Assembly (NCBI RefSeq): GCF_002573715.1
Contig: NZ_PDHM01000018.1
Location: 303,256 to 367,255, forward strand
Direction of reading: 5' to 3'
DNA: 64,000 bases
From: Paenibacillus sp. EZ-K15
GTDB taxonomy: Bacteria; Bacillota; Bacilli; Paenibacillales; Paenibacillaceae
The stretch's first letter is position 1. Every line of letters begins with the position of its first letter. A program made the translations under genes and the position numbers. This document shows positions 42,963 through 51,890 of the stretch, piece after piece. The notes under the pieces were generated by a model. That model ran no database searches. It saw only the letters and a list, made by a program, of their open reading frames with translations, and was not told the DNA's origin.

Positions 42963-43532
42963 CTACTTGCCTAGCATCGAAAACAAATATGTGGAAAAAT
43001 CACGGTTAATGTAATCCTTAAAATGCCTCTTGTCAGCTATGGGAAACAGATCTAGCTCCTTCGTTGTCCATATGCTTAAATGGGTCTCGAATTCGTTCCC
43101 GTATTCGGCACCCTGGGGCCAATCCGTTCCAATCGGAATATTAAGCAAAACAAAACGGGATTTTTGGATACAGGTTTGCAGCAGGATAAGTGCCCGTTCT
43201 TTTGTAAAGTGCTCGAGAACGTCACCCAGGATAATCAGATCGAATTGTCCAGGCTGGACGCCCGTTTGTATATGGTCGAATGCATCCACAACATGAATAT
43301 CGTTATAGAAACTGGAATGATAGGAATCGATATTAGCCGGATAGATTTCAATCCCCTCGATGCGCGTGTTCCAATTTGCGCGAAATACGCGCCCTCCCCA
43401 TACGTCCAAATATTCACGGCAGATCATACCCCAGCGGCCAAAACCAACGCCAACATCAAGGACGGACTTAGGAGATACATATCGGATCAGATCCACACAG
43501 TAAGATAAATTCTGCCAGTTTGATGTTCCCAT
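42963..43532 (-). CDS. Class I SAM-dependent methyltransferase
   Basis: A 189-residue protein with motif I SVLDVGVGFGRWGMICRE near residue 24, GIEIYPANIDSYHS (motif II) and DLIILGDVLEHF (motif IV). The C-terminus ends DYINRDFSTYLFSMLGK. I choose the ATG at 43532 because GGAGG lies 7 bases upstream. A decayed fragment lies just upstream (43591-43641), similar to one before the methyltransferase gene at 46376. The product may modify a glycan or surface structure, which is a guess. Confidence 0.75.
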   Translation of the reverse strand: MGTSNWQNLSYCVDLIRYVSPKSVLDVGVGFGRWGMICREYLDVWGGRVFRANWNTRIEGIEIYPANIDSYHSSFYNDIHVVDAFDHIQTGVQPGQFDLIILGDVLEHFTKERALILLQTCIQKSRFVLLNIPIGTDWPQGAEYGNEFETHLSIWTTKELDLFPIADKRHFKDYINRDFSTYLFSMLGK

Positions 43533-43590
43533 TCCCATACCTCCATTCGATCTCTCTACGCCATGATTCAAAACGATCCCGCACTTCAAC

Positions 43591-43641
43591 TCAACCTAGA
43601 CCAGTATATTCTTGGCTAAACATTCTGGACTCGTCAGTTAA
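43591..43641 (-). pseudogene. Decayed coding fragment before the methyltransferase gene
   Basis: Read on the minus strand this segment gives LTDESRMFSQEYTGLG and a stop. A sister segment at 47590-47650 gives MTDESAS, stop, SEEYTAT in the same register. Both are preceded by a TAG and both precede a methyltransferase gene. Conservation at protein level (TDES, EYT) suggests the remnants of one gene family rather than a promoter motif. Confidence 0.4.
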
Positions 43642-43668
43642 CTATTCCGTTTCACACATTTCTCTCAT

Positions 43669-43692
43669 AAAAAAAGATCCCCGAAGGGATCT
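43669..43692 (-). terminator. Terminator of the phosphotransferase gene
   Basis: AGATCCC (43675-43681) and GGGATCT (43686-43692) around a CGAA loop, followed on the minus strand by TTTTTTTATG. It starts at the stop codon of the phosphotransferase gene. Confidence 0.8.
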
Positions 43693-44620
43693 ATCGATTT
43701 AATAGAGACATGATTTGGTCTTTCATGAACTGATAGCTGTGGGGATCATCCTTCTTCGCATAAAAACGGAGTCCGTCCAGCGCTTTGAACAGTTGATGGC
43801 CTAACAGTCTCTCTTCAAAATAAGGAATACTTACGCCTTGCTGCTCCATCGCTTGCTGCAGCCTTTGGGGAAAACCCAGCATCGGATACCACATATGAAG
43901 AACAGAGACATCCAGCATGAAGTCGCCAAACATGGCCATCTCCCAATCCACGATCCCCGTTACGTTCTCGTTCTCTCCCAGCATATTGCCCAAATGAAAA
44001 TCTCCATGTACAAGATAACGCTCCGGAGGCGAATAGCGAACCAGTTCGATCATCGTTTGGTAGATTTCTTCAAAGAACTCTTTTTCCAGAAAACTATTCT
44101 CATACAGGCTCTGCCATCCATGGTAGAAACCTTCTTGCTCCTCATCGAAAACAGACGTCAGATAGTCCAGCCATGAACGATGTGCAGCTTTGCCTTGCGG
44201 AGTAATCCACCCGAAGCCTTCATAGGACTCCCCGATATGTATCTGACGGATCCGCATGAATTGTTGGACAATGTCGGGGATGAGTCCTCGAATTTGGGTC
44301 GGCTCAAGAGCACTTATCGGCGTGCCGGATACTTTATCCGAAATGGAGAAGTGAATATTCTCCACCTTCCCTATCTTGTGGATACGGGGAATGGGCAAGG
44401 ATTGCGCGCCGTACATATCGTAGATTTTGAGGGCTTTATGAAGGCTGTCCCCATTATCCTTAAAATGAATGACATAATCGGCATCGCCCTTGCGGTAACT
44501 GAACACCTTGCTGAGCTCCCCCATCTCGATGGGGATGACATTCATTACCGATTCCCCTTCAATAAACTTCAGATGACTTACCGCCATATCCAAGGTCATC
44601 TCCGGCTTAAATGTTTTCAT
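43691..44620 (-). CDS. Aminoglycoside phosphotransferase-family kinase
   Basis: A 309-residue APH/choline-kinase fold protein with the Brenner catalytic motif YLVHGDFHLGNML near residue 210 and the metal-binding GIVDWEMAMFGD near 230. The N-terminal lobe lacks a clear glycine-rich loop, as usual in this family. Substrates range from antibiotics to small hydroxyl metabolites; no drug is implied. The ATG at 44620 follows GGAGGAG and overlaps the stop of the STM3941-like gene by 4 bases. Confidence 0.85.
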   Translation of the reverse strand: MKTFKPEMTLDMAVSHLKFIEGESVMNVIPIEMGELSKVFSYRKGDADYVIHFKDNGDSLHKALKIYDMYGAQSLPIPRIHKIGKVENIHFSISDKVSGTPISALEPTQIRGLIPDIVQQFMRIRQIHIGESYEGFGWITPQGKAAHRSWLDYLTSVFDEEQEGFYHGWQSLYENSFLEKEFFEEIYQTMIELVRYSPPERYLVHGDFHLGNMLGENENVTGIVDWEMAMFGDFMLDVSVLHMWYPMLGFPQRLQQAMEQQGVSIPYFEERLLGHQLFKALDGLRFYAKKDDPHSYQFMKDQIMSLLNR

Positions 44621-45162
44621 AACATGATCTCCTCCTTCATCATCTGATCCGGGTTCGACTTTGACGAATTCCATCTTCGATATAACAAGGGGAATAAATC
44701 ATATAAATTAGCGGAGATACTCGATGCAGAAATATGAATAGTAGAACCCGTCATGCCTTTATTCATGCTCATAAGCTTCCGCTTCCAGGCAGGGTGCCTG
44801 GACATCAGATGATCAGGATCATAAACCTCAATTCCTATGAACTTCTCATTTTTTATCTGATAGATATGAATATTTTTAATTTCGTTCCACGCGACGGCTC
44901 CAGCGCTCACATAGGAGGATTTATCGACGATCCCCTCTTTATTGATCAATAGTGCCGGGTCCGATTGGAAAAGCTTTGTGATGGCAAACACCAGTCCCGC
45001 GCCAAAAAACAACGCACAGATGATTCCGACAATGGCAATAACCATGTTGTCCGACGTCACCCCGCCGTATACCAATCCACTACCTAGCAGCACAAACGCC
45101 AGAGAGCCTATTAGCATTTTGGTCACCTTGGGATAAATCTTTATCTCTTCTTGTTCCTGCAT
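44617..45162 (-). CDS. STM3941-family membrane protein
   Basis: A 181-residue protein with two adjacent helices (MLIGSLAFVLLGSGLVYGGV; MVIAIVGIICALFFGAGLVF) followed by a PH-like soluble domain: PALLINKEGIVDKSSYVSAG, WNEIKNIHIYQIKNEKFIGI and SRHPAWKRKLMSMNKGMTGS are hallmarks of the family. The function is unknown. CAAGGAG precedes the ATG. Its last four bases overlap the phosphotransferase start, so the two are coupled. Confidence 0.85.
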   Translation of the reverse strand: MQEQEEIKIYPKVTKMLIGSLAFVLLGSGLVYGGVTSDNMVIAIVGIICALFFGAGLVFAITKLFQSDPALLINKEGIVDKSSYVSAGAVAWNEIKNIHIYQIKNEKFIGIEVYDPDHLMSRHPAWKRKLMSMNKGMTGSTIHISASSISANLYDLFPLLYRRWNSSKSNPDQMMKEEIML

Positions 45163-45223
45163 GAGTCGTACTCCTTGTTTGTATTAACTTATGTAGACGA
45201 TTCTATCATCCGTTGGACATCCA

Positions 45224-46111
45224 TCAATAGCTGACCTGGAACTCCTTGACGAACACCGCCGTACCGGATATATAGACATCCATGGTCTCTTTCCAGCGAT
45301 TCACTTGAACATGCACTCTCCCGTCTTTCCCCATTTCCTGGCCTTGTTCAATATTAAATTGAGTTGAGGATACCTCAGGGTTCAGGTAAGTCAAATAATA
45401 AGCTCCCATTACCCCCGATGCAGTTCCAGTTACCGGGTCCTCAACGGTGCCAGAGTACGGCGAAGAGAAATGTCTCGCGTGCATGAACGAAGACGCATCC
45501 ATCGTTTCCAGGCAAAAAGGATGCAGCGAGGCTTTGGGATTTTCTGTTAAAATGTCCGGAAACACTGCATTATCAGGCACCATCCGCTCAAAATGCTCCA
45601 ACCCTTTTATCGGCACCAACAATGTCCAGATCCCCGTGCTTCCATACACGATGGGCATACTTAAGTCCAAATCGTCACGTTTAAGACCTATAGATGATGC
45701 CAGGCGGTCAACATCTCCCTCATAAGATATGAATCGAGGATGATCCTGCTTCATCTTCATGGATAACTGGCCCTCGCCATTTTGAAATTCTATGGGCAGA
45801 ATGCCCACTTTGGTCTCAATCCACACGGTTTCTTTTTCCGGCAACAGTCCCTTGGTTTTCAAGGCATACATGGATGCCATGGTGGCATGGCCGCACAGGT
45901 TCATTTCATGGCCGGGAGTAAAATACCTCAGTCTGATATCTGCTTGCTCCGACTTTAAGATAAAGGTGGTTTCATTGAATCCAACGCTGCGGGCGATGGA
46001 TTGCATCTCTTCCTCCGTCAGTTCATCCGCATGCAAGACCACACCAGCAGGATTTCCCTTGTTAGGCTGCACCGAGAATGCATCATAATGAAGTACGTTT
46101 ATGGATTTCAT
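45224..46111 (-). CDS. PhzF-family isomerase-like protein
   Basis: A 295-residue PhzF/DAP-epimerase-fold protein: FSVQPNKGNPAGVVL at the N-terminus, SVGFNETTFIL with the acid/base Glu near residue 45, YFTPGHEMNLCGHATMASM near 72-88 and FSSPYSGTVEDPVTGTASG near 210, all standard for the family. The ATG at 46111 follows AGAGGAAC; a longer extension upstream is unsupported. No phenazine genes are nearby, so the substrate is unknown. Confidence 0.9.
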   Translation of the reverse strand: MKSINVLHYDAFSVQPNKGNPAGVVLHADELTEEEMQSIARSVGFNETTFILKSEQADIRLRYFTPGHEMNLCGHATMASMYALKTKGLLPEKETVWIETKVGILPIEFQNGEGQLSMKMKQDHPRFISYEGDVDRLASSIGLKRDDLDLSMPIVYGSTGIWTLLVPIKGLEHFERMVPDNAVFPDILTENPKASLHPFCLETMDASSFMHARHFSSPYSGTVEDPVTGTASGVMGAYYLTYLNPEVSSTQFNIEQGQEMGKDGRVHVQVNRWKETMDVYISGTAVFVKEFQVSY

Positions 46112-46274
46112 GTTCCTCTGATCCTTCCTCCTGCATCGTCTAGGATTTGCGATCGAAATTTGAGACGATTTTACCATTGGATTATTGTTAAATCCAGACC
46201 ATTTTACGAACGGTTCTCTTCATACGATAAACTTGATTTCATCCCATCAACCGTTATCGATATGTAAGCAATCT

Positions 46275-46301
46275 AAAAACCGGCCGAGACGACCGGTTTT
46301 T
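46275..46301. terminator. Bidirectional terminator
   Basis: AAAAACCGG and CCGGTTTTT with a CCGAGACGA loop, a perfect 9-bp repeat with U-runs on both sides. It ends the methyltransferase transcript coming from 47491. Confidence 0.8.
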
Positions 46302-46375
46302 ATCAAGCTTTAGGAGGGCAAGACCATCATCTCCTATCCTCAGCTAAGAAGATGTCATTGCCATTCACGCCCACA

Positions 46376-47491
46376 TTAACCTTTCGATTTCCGAAATACC
46401 CCGAGCTCTCTCGTTTTACCTGTACCTGTCGTTATACCAAGCTTCTCATAATGATCAAAATGCGTGCTGCCCAGCAAAATTGCCTTTTCGAGCTCCGGTT
46501 GATCTCCGGATTCCCAAAACAACATTTCCTCAACAGTCTGGTTAATTTTACGTAAGAATGCATCTCGAACTTTCACGTTTTTCATCATATGATAAAATAC
46601 GGTTAACAACAGGCCAATATCGTATCGTTCGATCCGATTGGATGTCTCAAATCGCTCTTTCCGCAAATCAAAATAAACTCTTTCCAGATGATTCAGTCGT
46701 TGAGCCAGTTCATAATGCTCGGTCAAAGCCTCTACTCCCGTTACAATTGCCCCTTCTCTTGTAAAGTGACGGGCATAATACCCGATATTGCAGCCGATAT
46801 CGATTACCTTTTTCCCTGCAACTGAAGTTGCATTGAGATATTCAAGAATCAAGTCAAGTCTCGTCGGATAGAGGTCATCCCGTTCGCTTTCTAGATCCAT
46901 GAACGAGGGGTGCAGAATGGGAGTATATATGAGAGTTCGTTGTTGCTGCTGAAAAACTTCCAATACAGACCCCAGCACCTCTGCGTTTTTCCATTGATCA
47001 TAATCCTGCTGAGTCATGCTAACCCATACCTGTTTGACGCCATGACAATGAAGAAATGCAGTGCGATGATGACCGTCCTTAAGATTAAAGTAACCACCAT
47101 TAACGTTGTATTTAACCAATGGTGGATCCTGCTGAAAAAAGGAGGTTTGTTTCTGCGAAAGGGCTCCCTTCATTACGTTATATTGAACAAAACGCTGATC
47201 TATGATCTGAGTATCAGATAGAGGAGGAACAAGGTTTCTGGAAGAAAAGATGGTATGATACCAATCCAAATACATGCTTGGAAAATCGGCCCGCTTCATA
47301 AAATAATGATACAGTTGTTTATGCGGGGAAAAGCGAATAACGGGCTTATTGGCAAAGCGTTTGTGGTGCTCATACCAACGCTCCGTAAAATAGGGAATAT
47401 CCCTAGTGCCTTCTTCTGGTATGAAATCCGTAAACAACAATTCAATTGGTACTTTCGTATTCACAAGTTGATTCTCATGGTTTACAGACAT
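46376..47491 (-). CDS. Methyltransferase with N-terminal ParB/sulfiredoxin-like motif
   Basis: A 371-residue protein. The C-terminal ~190 residues form a class I methyltransferase with VIDIGCNIGYYARHF near residue 230, VTGVEALTEHYELAQ and a DIGLLLTVFYHMM segment. Before it, YFNLKDGHHRTAFLHCHG near residue 140 resembles the DGHHR nucleotide-handling motif of ParB/sulfiredoxin folds. The start is the ATG at 47491, 8 bases after GGAGG; the in-frame upstream codons are part of a decayed gene. The substrate is unknown; a surface glycan or lipid is possible. Confidence 0.8.
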   Translation of the reverse strand: MSVNHENQLVNTKVPIELLFTDFIPEEGTRDIPYFTERWYEHHKRFANKPVIRFSPHKQLYHYFMKRADFPSMYLDWYHTIFSSRNLVPPLSDTQIIDQRFVQYNVMKGALSQKQTSFFQQDPPLVKYNVNGGYFNLKDGHHRTAFLHCHGVKQVWVSMTQQDYDQWKNAEVLGSVLEVFQQQQRTLIYTPILHPSFMDLESERDDLYPTRLDLILEYLNATSVAGKKVIDIGCNIGYYARHFTREGAIVTGVEALTEHYELAQRLNHLERVYFDLRKERFETSNRIERYDIGLLLTVFYHMMKNVKVRDAFLRKINQTVEEMLFWESGDQPELEKAILLGSTHFDHYEKLGITTGTGKTRELGVFRKSKG

Positions 47492-47514
47492 TGTCTCATC
47501 CTCCATTAAGGCAA

Positions 47515-47650
47515 CTTTACTTCGCTCGGGCGAGGAATATAAATATGTGGAACAATCCTTGTTGACGTAATCGGTTTCTAAAATCCCCCGTGTACGAATA
47601 TGCCTAGTGGCAGTATATTCCTCTGATTATGATGCGGACTCGTCAGTCAT
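47515..47650 (-). pseudogene. Decayed methyltransferase-like fragment
   Basis: On the minus strand ATG at 47650 gives MTDESAS, an in-frame TAA, then SEEYTATRHIRTRGILET followed by DYVNKDCSTYLYS. The last part matches the C-terminus of the methyltransferase at 42963 (DYINRDFSTYLFS). The start matches the fragment at 43591. The frame continues into the methyltransferase gene at 47491. This looks like a gene collapsed by internal deletion. Confidence 0.5.
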
Positions 47651-47730
47651 CTATATCCATTCACCTATTTACAAACCGAGTCCTTCATCCGGGATTCACG
47701 GTTTCAATAGAAGCTATCCCGGAACAGACA

Positions 47731-47759
47731 CAGCCCGGCTCTTCTAAAGAGCCGGGCTG
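47731..47759. terminator. Strong hairpin after the Ig-like repeat protein gene
   Basis: CAGCCCGGCTCTT pairs perfectly with AAGAGCCGGGCTG (13 bp, 3-base loop). The following minus-strand sequence TGTCTGTT is only moderately U-rich, but the stem is very stable and correctly placed 18 bases past the stop codon. Confidence 0.7.
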
Positions 47760-47776
47760 CTGCTATTCTATTGGAT

Positions 47777-49912
47777 CTATTTGACAGAGACGGTGATCGA
47801 TACGGTCTTGGAATTGTACTGCCCTTTAATGCGGGCGGTTCCCTTCGCGATCGCTTCAATACGTCCGTTCGTTACTTTGGCAACGCTGGAGTTGCTGGTT
47901 GTCCAAACGGCGGTGTCTCCAACATTTGTTTTCGCGCCGGTATCGAATTCAGCAGTAACCGTTACAGTCTTAACGTCACCGGGCTTCAGATTCAGTTTCT
48001 TCTCGCTTACCGTCAATTTCTTCAATTTCGGAACTACGTTTACCTTAACTGTAGCCTCTTTGCCTTGGTAAGAACCCGTAATCGTAGCCGTACCTTCGGC
48101 AACCGCTTTAACAGACGTTTTGGATACCGTCACAATCGCGCTGTCCGACGAGCTCCAATTCATCTTGGAGGAGAGAGAAACCGTCTTGCCATTACTGTAG
48201 TAGCCTGTAACTTTAATCGATTTGGATTTCTTGATGTTGAGATCGATTTTCTCGGGCTCTACAACGATTTTTACAACTTCCTGTTCAACCACTACCGGAA
48301 TCTTGATGTCTTTATTCAAGTAAGTTCCTTTCAGTGTCGTCGAACCTTTGGTTAATCCCTTAAGCGTACCGTCCTTGATGACAGCTGCCGAACCCGTCAG
48401 TGACCATTCAACGGAGGAGGTCACATCGCTCTCCTTGCCATCTTCAAATACAGCATTTACTTTCGGCAGCGCAATGCTTCTGCCCATAACCAGCTGATAC
48501 TCTTCTACATCCGGCAGCAGCACCAGCACTTTTTCATTGACGGTAACCGGCACCGTCGCTACCTCTCTGGATCCAATCTTACCGGTGATTGTTGCTGTAC
48601 CTGCATCAATGGCTTTGATTTTGCCGTCTTCGGTCGTTACCACTTTCTCATCGCTGGAAGTCCAGGTAACCGCGCTGCTGAAATCCTCTTTCTCGTCGTC
48701 CAGAAGCGTTCCCGTTACTTTAGGGAAGGATTTGGATTCGCCTTTGAGCACATCCACTTCCGTATCGGCTGCCTCAAACTTGGTCACGGTCGGATAAACC
48801 TTTACCGTGAATTCTTTGCTGATTCCCAAGTAACTCACCTTGATGTTGGAGGTTCCCGAAGCTCTAGCTGTAATCACGCCTCCATTAACGGATACGGCCA
48901 GCGGGTTGGATGAGGTCCATTCCCCGGCCACGTCAATGGATTGCGAAGCCGCGTTGCGAACCTTGGCTTGTACCGTAATCGAATCATTCATAAACAGCAC
49001 CGGATTCTTGACGAAATCCGTCTGATCCAGAATTAAAGCTTCATATGGATTGCGCACATACACATCCAGTTTGGCCGTTGAACCCAGATAGCTCACGCTG
49101 ATCGTAGATTTACCCAACGCAACCGGTTTTAGCTTGCCATCCTCTATCGCGGCTACGGAAGAATTGGACGATTTCAGTTCTATCTTATCCGTTACGTCCA
49201 TACCTGCATCGGTCTCCGACTGCTTGGCGAATACTTTCAGCTCAACAGGCGCATCGCCAACTAAGAGCTCCAGATCTTCGCCTGGAACGATCGCAAGCTT
49301 TTGGTAAGGTGCAGTGACTTTGACCGTAAAGGAAGCCTTACGACCTTTGTATTCCGCAGTCACGGTTGCGCTTCCCAAACCTACAAGGGTCAGTTCGCCT
49401 TTGCTTACTTTTACTACGCTGTCATCGGAAGTGGTCCACTTCGCTTCTGTTGTTACGTCGTTCGTTCCGTCAGCCAACGCTTTGACGGTTAGACCTTCCG
49501 TTCCAAGCTTATGTTCCACTTTATCCGGCTGATCCAGTTTAAACTCGTCAATGGCAAATTTGACATCGACATCAATCGTTTTGATCGCGCCTTTGAATTT
49601 TGCCGTAATTCGAGCCGTACCTTTCTCCAGTGGAATAATGAGTCCACCGTCAACCTTTACGATTCTTGTGTTGGACGAAGTCCACGTCGATTCATTGGTT
49701 ACATCCTTCTTCGTAGAAGAGCCTTCAATGTTAGCCAATACTCGAAGTTGTTCCGTTGTTTCATTAACGGTTAAGTAAATTTTGCTCTCGTTCGTATCAA
49801 ATTCAATCGACGTTACGTCCCCGGAGGCGGCGAATACGCTGGTTGGAAAAACCATCGCCAACATCATCACAACGACAAGAAACATCTTCGTTGTCTTTCT
49901 GTTTAAGCTCAT
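47777..49912 (-). CDS. Secreted protein with eight bacterial Ig-like (Big_2) repeats
   Basis: A 711-residue protein with an N-terminal signal peptide (MFLVVVMMLAMVFPTSVFA, cut before ASGD). The whole mature part consists of about eight tandem repeats of roughly 85 residues, each with the Big_2 pattern W-(T/S)-S-x-(N/D)-x-x-V, then G-x-(L/I)-x-(A/P)-x-x-x-G-x-(A/S)-x-(I/V) and a closing V-x-V strand. No LPXTG, SLH or catalytic domain is seen, so it should be released or wall-associated through charge. GGAGAG precedes the ATG. Repeat divergence argues against recent expansion. Confidence 0.9.
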   Translation of the reverse strand: MSLNRKTTKMFLVVVMMLAMVFPTSVFAASGDVTSIEFDTNESKIYLTVNETTEQLRVLANIEGSSTKKDVTNESTWTSSNTRIVKVDGGLIIPLEKGTARITAKFKGAIKTIDVDVKFAIDEFKLDQPDKVEHKLGTEGLTVKALADGTNDVTTEAKWTTSDDSVVKVSKGELTLVGLGSATVTAEYKGRKASFTVKVTAPYQKLAIVPGEDLELLVGDAPVELKVFAKQSETDAGMDVTDKIELKSSNSSVAAIEDGKLKPVALGKSTISVSYLGSTAKLDVYVRNPYEALILDQTDFVKNPVLFMNDSITVQAKVRNAASQSIDVAGEWTSSNPLAVSVNGGVITARASGTSNIKVSYLGISKEFTVKVYPTVTKFEAADTEVDVLKGESKSFPKVTGTLLDDEKEDFSSAVTWTSSDEKVVTTEDGKIKAIDAGTATITGKIGSREVATVPVTVNEKVLVLLPDVEEYQLVMGRSIALPKVNAVFEDGKESDVTSSVEWSLTGSAAVIKDGTLKGLTKGSTTLKGTYLNKDIKIPVVVEQEVVKIVVEPEKIDLNIKKSKSIKVTGYYSNGKTVSLSSKMNWSSSDSAIVTVSKTSVKAVAEGTATITGSYQGKEATVKVNVVPKLKKLTVSEKKLNLKPGDVKTVTVTAEFDTGAKTNVGDTAVWTTSNSSVAKVTNGRIEAIAKGTARIKGQYNSKTVSITVSVK

Positions 49913-50122
49913 TTATTTCTCTCCTTTGTACCTTCTGTCTCTCAGGCTTTTTTTCAGTCTATCTCTATATCGACAGTCCCGGATTAAATCGTTACCTTCT
50001 GACGCCAAAATAGGCACAAAGTAGGATAATCTCCCAGCTCCAGATCCCGAAAAAAATCCCGGCGTGTGAAATGGACAGCTGCCCCTATTAGCTCAAGCCG
50101 GAGTGACGGTCAACTTACTCCA

Positions 50123-50707
50123 TCAGTTCAATTTAATGAGTTTATAATTGTTCAACAGATAATGGATGCCCGAGTAGATCGTCAAGGCTGCTGCGGCAAG
50201 CATGAGAAATTGGTCCACTTGAATCATAGTGATGAGCTGAAAGGGATAATTATCCAGCAATACCGCTGCAATGGCTATCACCTGAAGCACCATTTTCAAT
50301 TTGCCGAGACTGTCAGCGGACAATGCGATTCCCTGCTCGGATGCGACCATCCTAAGCCCTGTGATAACAAATTCCCGCGCAATGATGACAACGGCTATCC
50401 ATGTCGCAACCATCCCCGATTGAACCATCATGATTAAGGCGACCGATATGAGCAGTTTATCCGCGAGCGGGTCCAGTAATTTTCCGAGATTCGTAATTTG
50501 ATTGTATTTCCTCGCGATGTAACCGTCCAGCTTGTCCGTAGCCGAAGCAAGAAGGAATACACCCAGCGCGATGTAGGTTCCATAAACATGAATGAATCCG
50601 AAGAAGCTGCTATTCTCGGTCAACCATAATGGATACTCTGCAAAAAAAAGAATAAATAATGGAATCAACAGCATTCTGGCTATCGTTATACGGTTGGCAA
50701 GGTTCAT
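50123..50707 (-). CDS. pgsA: CDP-diacylglycerol-glycerol-3-phosphate 3-phosphatidyltransferase
   Basis: A 194-residue membrane enzyme with the CDP-alcohol phosphotransferase motif D-x2-D-G-x2-A-R-x8-G-x3-D-x3-D (DKLDGYIARK near residue 58, GKLLDPLADK near 75-84). It starts MNLANRITIARMLLIP, as in PgsA proteins. It makes phosphatidylglycerophosphate for phosphatidylglycerol synthesis. About five helices are visible. GAGGAGATGAG precedes the ATG. The usual chromosomal pgsA lies beside cinA/recA; here it stands alone, so it may be a second copy. Confidence 0.9.
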   Translation of the reverse strand: MNLANRITIARMLLIPLFILFFAEYPLWLTENSSFFGFIHVYGTYIALGVFLLASATDKLDGYIARKYNQITNLGKLLDPLADKLLISVALIMMVQSGMVATWIAVVIIAREFVITGLRMVASEQGIALSADSLGKLKMVLQVIAIAAVLLDNYPFQLITMIQVDQFLMLAAAALTIYSGIHYLLNNYKLIKLN

Positions 50708-50752
50708 CGGCTCATCTCCTCGATCTGCAATTGGAATCGTTCGTTCCCCTAA

Positions 50753-51178
50753 CTATTCGGCATCGTAAAAGATCATATGCTCTTTATCCGCGCGGTAATA
50801 ATCCAGCCTGTCTTTCAAGCTGCCCGTATGAAACTCAAACATATGCCCATCCGGGTCCAGGAAGTAGATCGACTTCTTGTCCTTCTCATCCCTTGACCTA
50901 CCCGGCAGAATCTCCACCTGGAGCGCTTGCAGACGAAGCAGCGATGTTTCATAATCCTCCTCTTCCAAGGTAAAGGCAATATGCGTATACGTTCTATTCG
51001 CGGTGCTTCTGTCGACATCTTCTTCATTTAAAGCAATCCACAGTCCGTTCAGATCGAAATAAGCCAGCTTTCTCCCCTTGACCAGAATTTTGGCTTCAAA
51101 CACGTCCCTGTAAAAAGCGATGGACCGTTCCAATTCCGAAACAGAGAAGCAAAGATGGTTAATGGCCTGCAGTTTCAT
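50753..51178 (-). CDS. fosB: Metallothiol transferase FosB (fosfomycin resistance)
   Basis: A 141-residue glyoxalase/vicinal-oxygen-chelate protein that reads as FosB throughout: INHLCFSVSELERSIAFY, LVKGRKLAYFDLNGLWIALN, TYTHIAF, DKKSIYFLDPDGHMFEFHTG and DRLDYY. The three metal ligands are at the expected places (His 8, His 66, Glu 115). FosB opens the fosfomycin epoxide with bacillithiol or cysteine. GGAG precedes the ATG. Its start lies inside the 3' end of the HAD hydrolase gene (20-base overlap), so it is translationally coupled. Confidence 0.92.
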   Translation of the reverse strand: MKLQAINHLCFSVSELERSIAFYRDVFEAKILVKGRKLAYFDLNGLWIALNEEDVDRSTANRTYTHIAFTLEEEDYETSLLRLQALQVEILPGRSRDEKDKKSIYFLDPDGHMFEFHTGSLKDRLDYYRADKEHMIFYDAE

Positions 51179-51872
51179 TGTTGGTCGACTCCATTTCTAT
51201 AGAAGATTCGATAAGATCCAGCACATGCAGCGGTTGATGGATCTTCTCATACTCGCTCTCAATAAACGTATTGTACCAATAGGCTTGATATGGCCTTAAA
51301 CCGGCGCTGCCAGCACCGCTCAGCTCATCTGATCCGCCATCCCCGATAAACAGGGAATCCTGTGGTGTTACAGATAAGCGATCACATGCCAATCGATAGA
51401 TTTCTGCATTCGGCTTGGCTACCCCAACCTGATAAGAGAAGATAACGTCATCGAAGTAGGGGGCCAATCCGCTCTGTCCAAAAGAAACCACCTCTTCTTC
51501 CGAGCAATTGCTGATCAAGCCCAGCCTCAGTCCCTGTTCACGCAGAAGTTCCAGCATCCTGCAGATCTCCTTCGAGATCGTATGGAAAGGAATTTTCTTA
51601 TCGCTGACTCTCGACTGATAAAGGAATTCCACGTGTTCCTGAGGATAAGGCAAACTGCGAGAATCCAGAATGTCACGGATCACCGAATGATAGTCGGGAA
51701 AATGCCCATTCATTCTTCGCTCAAAACGGGTACTCCACTCCTGTTTAAACTCCGCTTCCGATAACCCGAGTCTATACATGTAGTCATAGGATCTCTTGGA
51801 GAACCGCTTGCCGTTTGCGAACTCCGTGATTAATGTCTCATATAAATCGAAGAACACCGCTCTGACCGCCAT
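51159..51872 (-). CDS. HAD-superfamily hydrolase
   Basis: A 237-residue HAD hydrolase: motif I VFFDLYETL with the nucleophile Asp near residue 8, motif II LGLISNCS near 112, motif III KPNAEIY near 148 and motif IV SLFIGDGGSDELSGA near 172. A helical cap lies between motifs I and II. The second Asp of the usual DxD motif I is Tyr-Glu here (DLYET), a common HAD variant. It likely dephosphorylates a small metabolite. CGAAGGGAG precedes the ATG. It overlaps fosB. Confidence 0.88.
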   Translation of the reverse strand: MAVRAVFFDLYETLITEFANGKRFSKRSYDYMYRLGLSEAEFKQEWSTRFERRMNGHFPDYHSVIRDILDSRSLPYPQEHVEFLYQSRVSDKKIPFHTISKEICRMLELLREQGLRLGLISNCSEEEVVSFGQSGLAPYFDDVIFSYQVGVAKPNAEIYRLACDRLSVTPQDSLFIGDGGSDELSGAGSAGLRPYQAYWYNTFIESEYEKIHQPLHVLDLIESSIEMESTNNETAGH

Positions 51873-51890
51873 GCCGTACCGCTCCCTTCG

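Noticed and set aside
43600..43650. Hammerhead-ribozyme-like CTGACGAG sequence
   Set aside because: The CUGANGA core is present but no GAAA segment or flanking stems follow; the conservation with the copy near 47640 fits codons better.
47771..48355. 194-codon plus-strand frame rich in Arg/Asn/Phe
   Set aside because: Antisense shadow of the Ig-like repeat gene; repetitive codon use explains its length.
49913..50122. Cyclic-di-GMP or other riboswitch before the Ig-like protein gene
   Set aside because: No conserved core such as the GEMM motif could be found in this 210-base gap.
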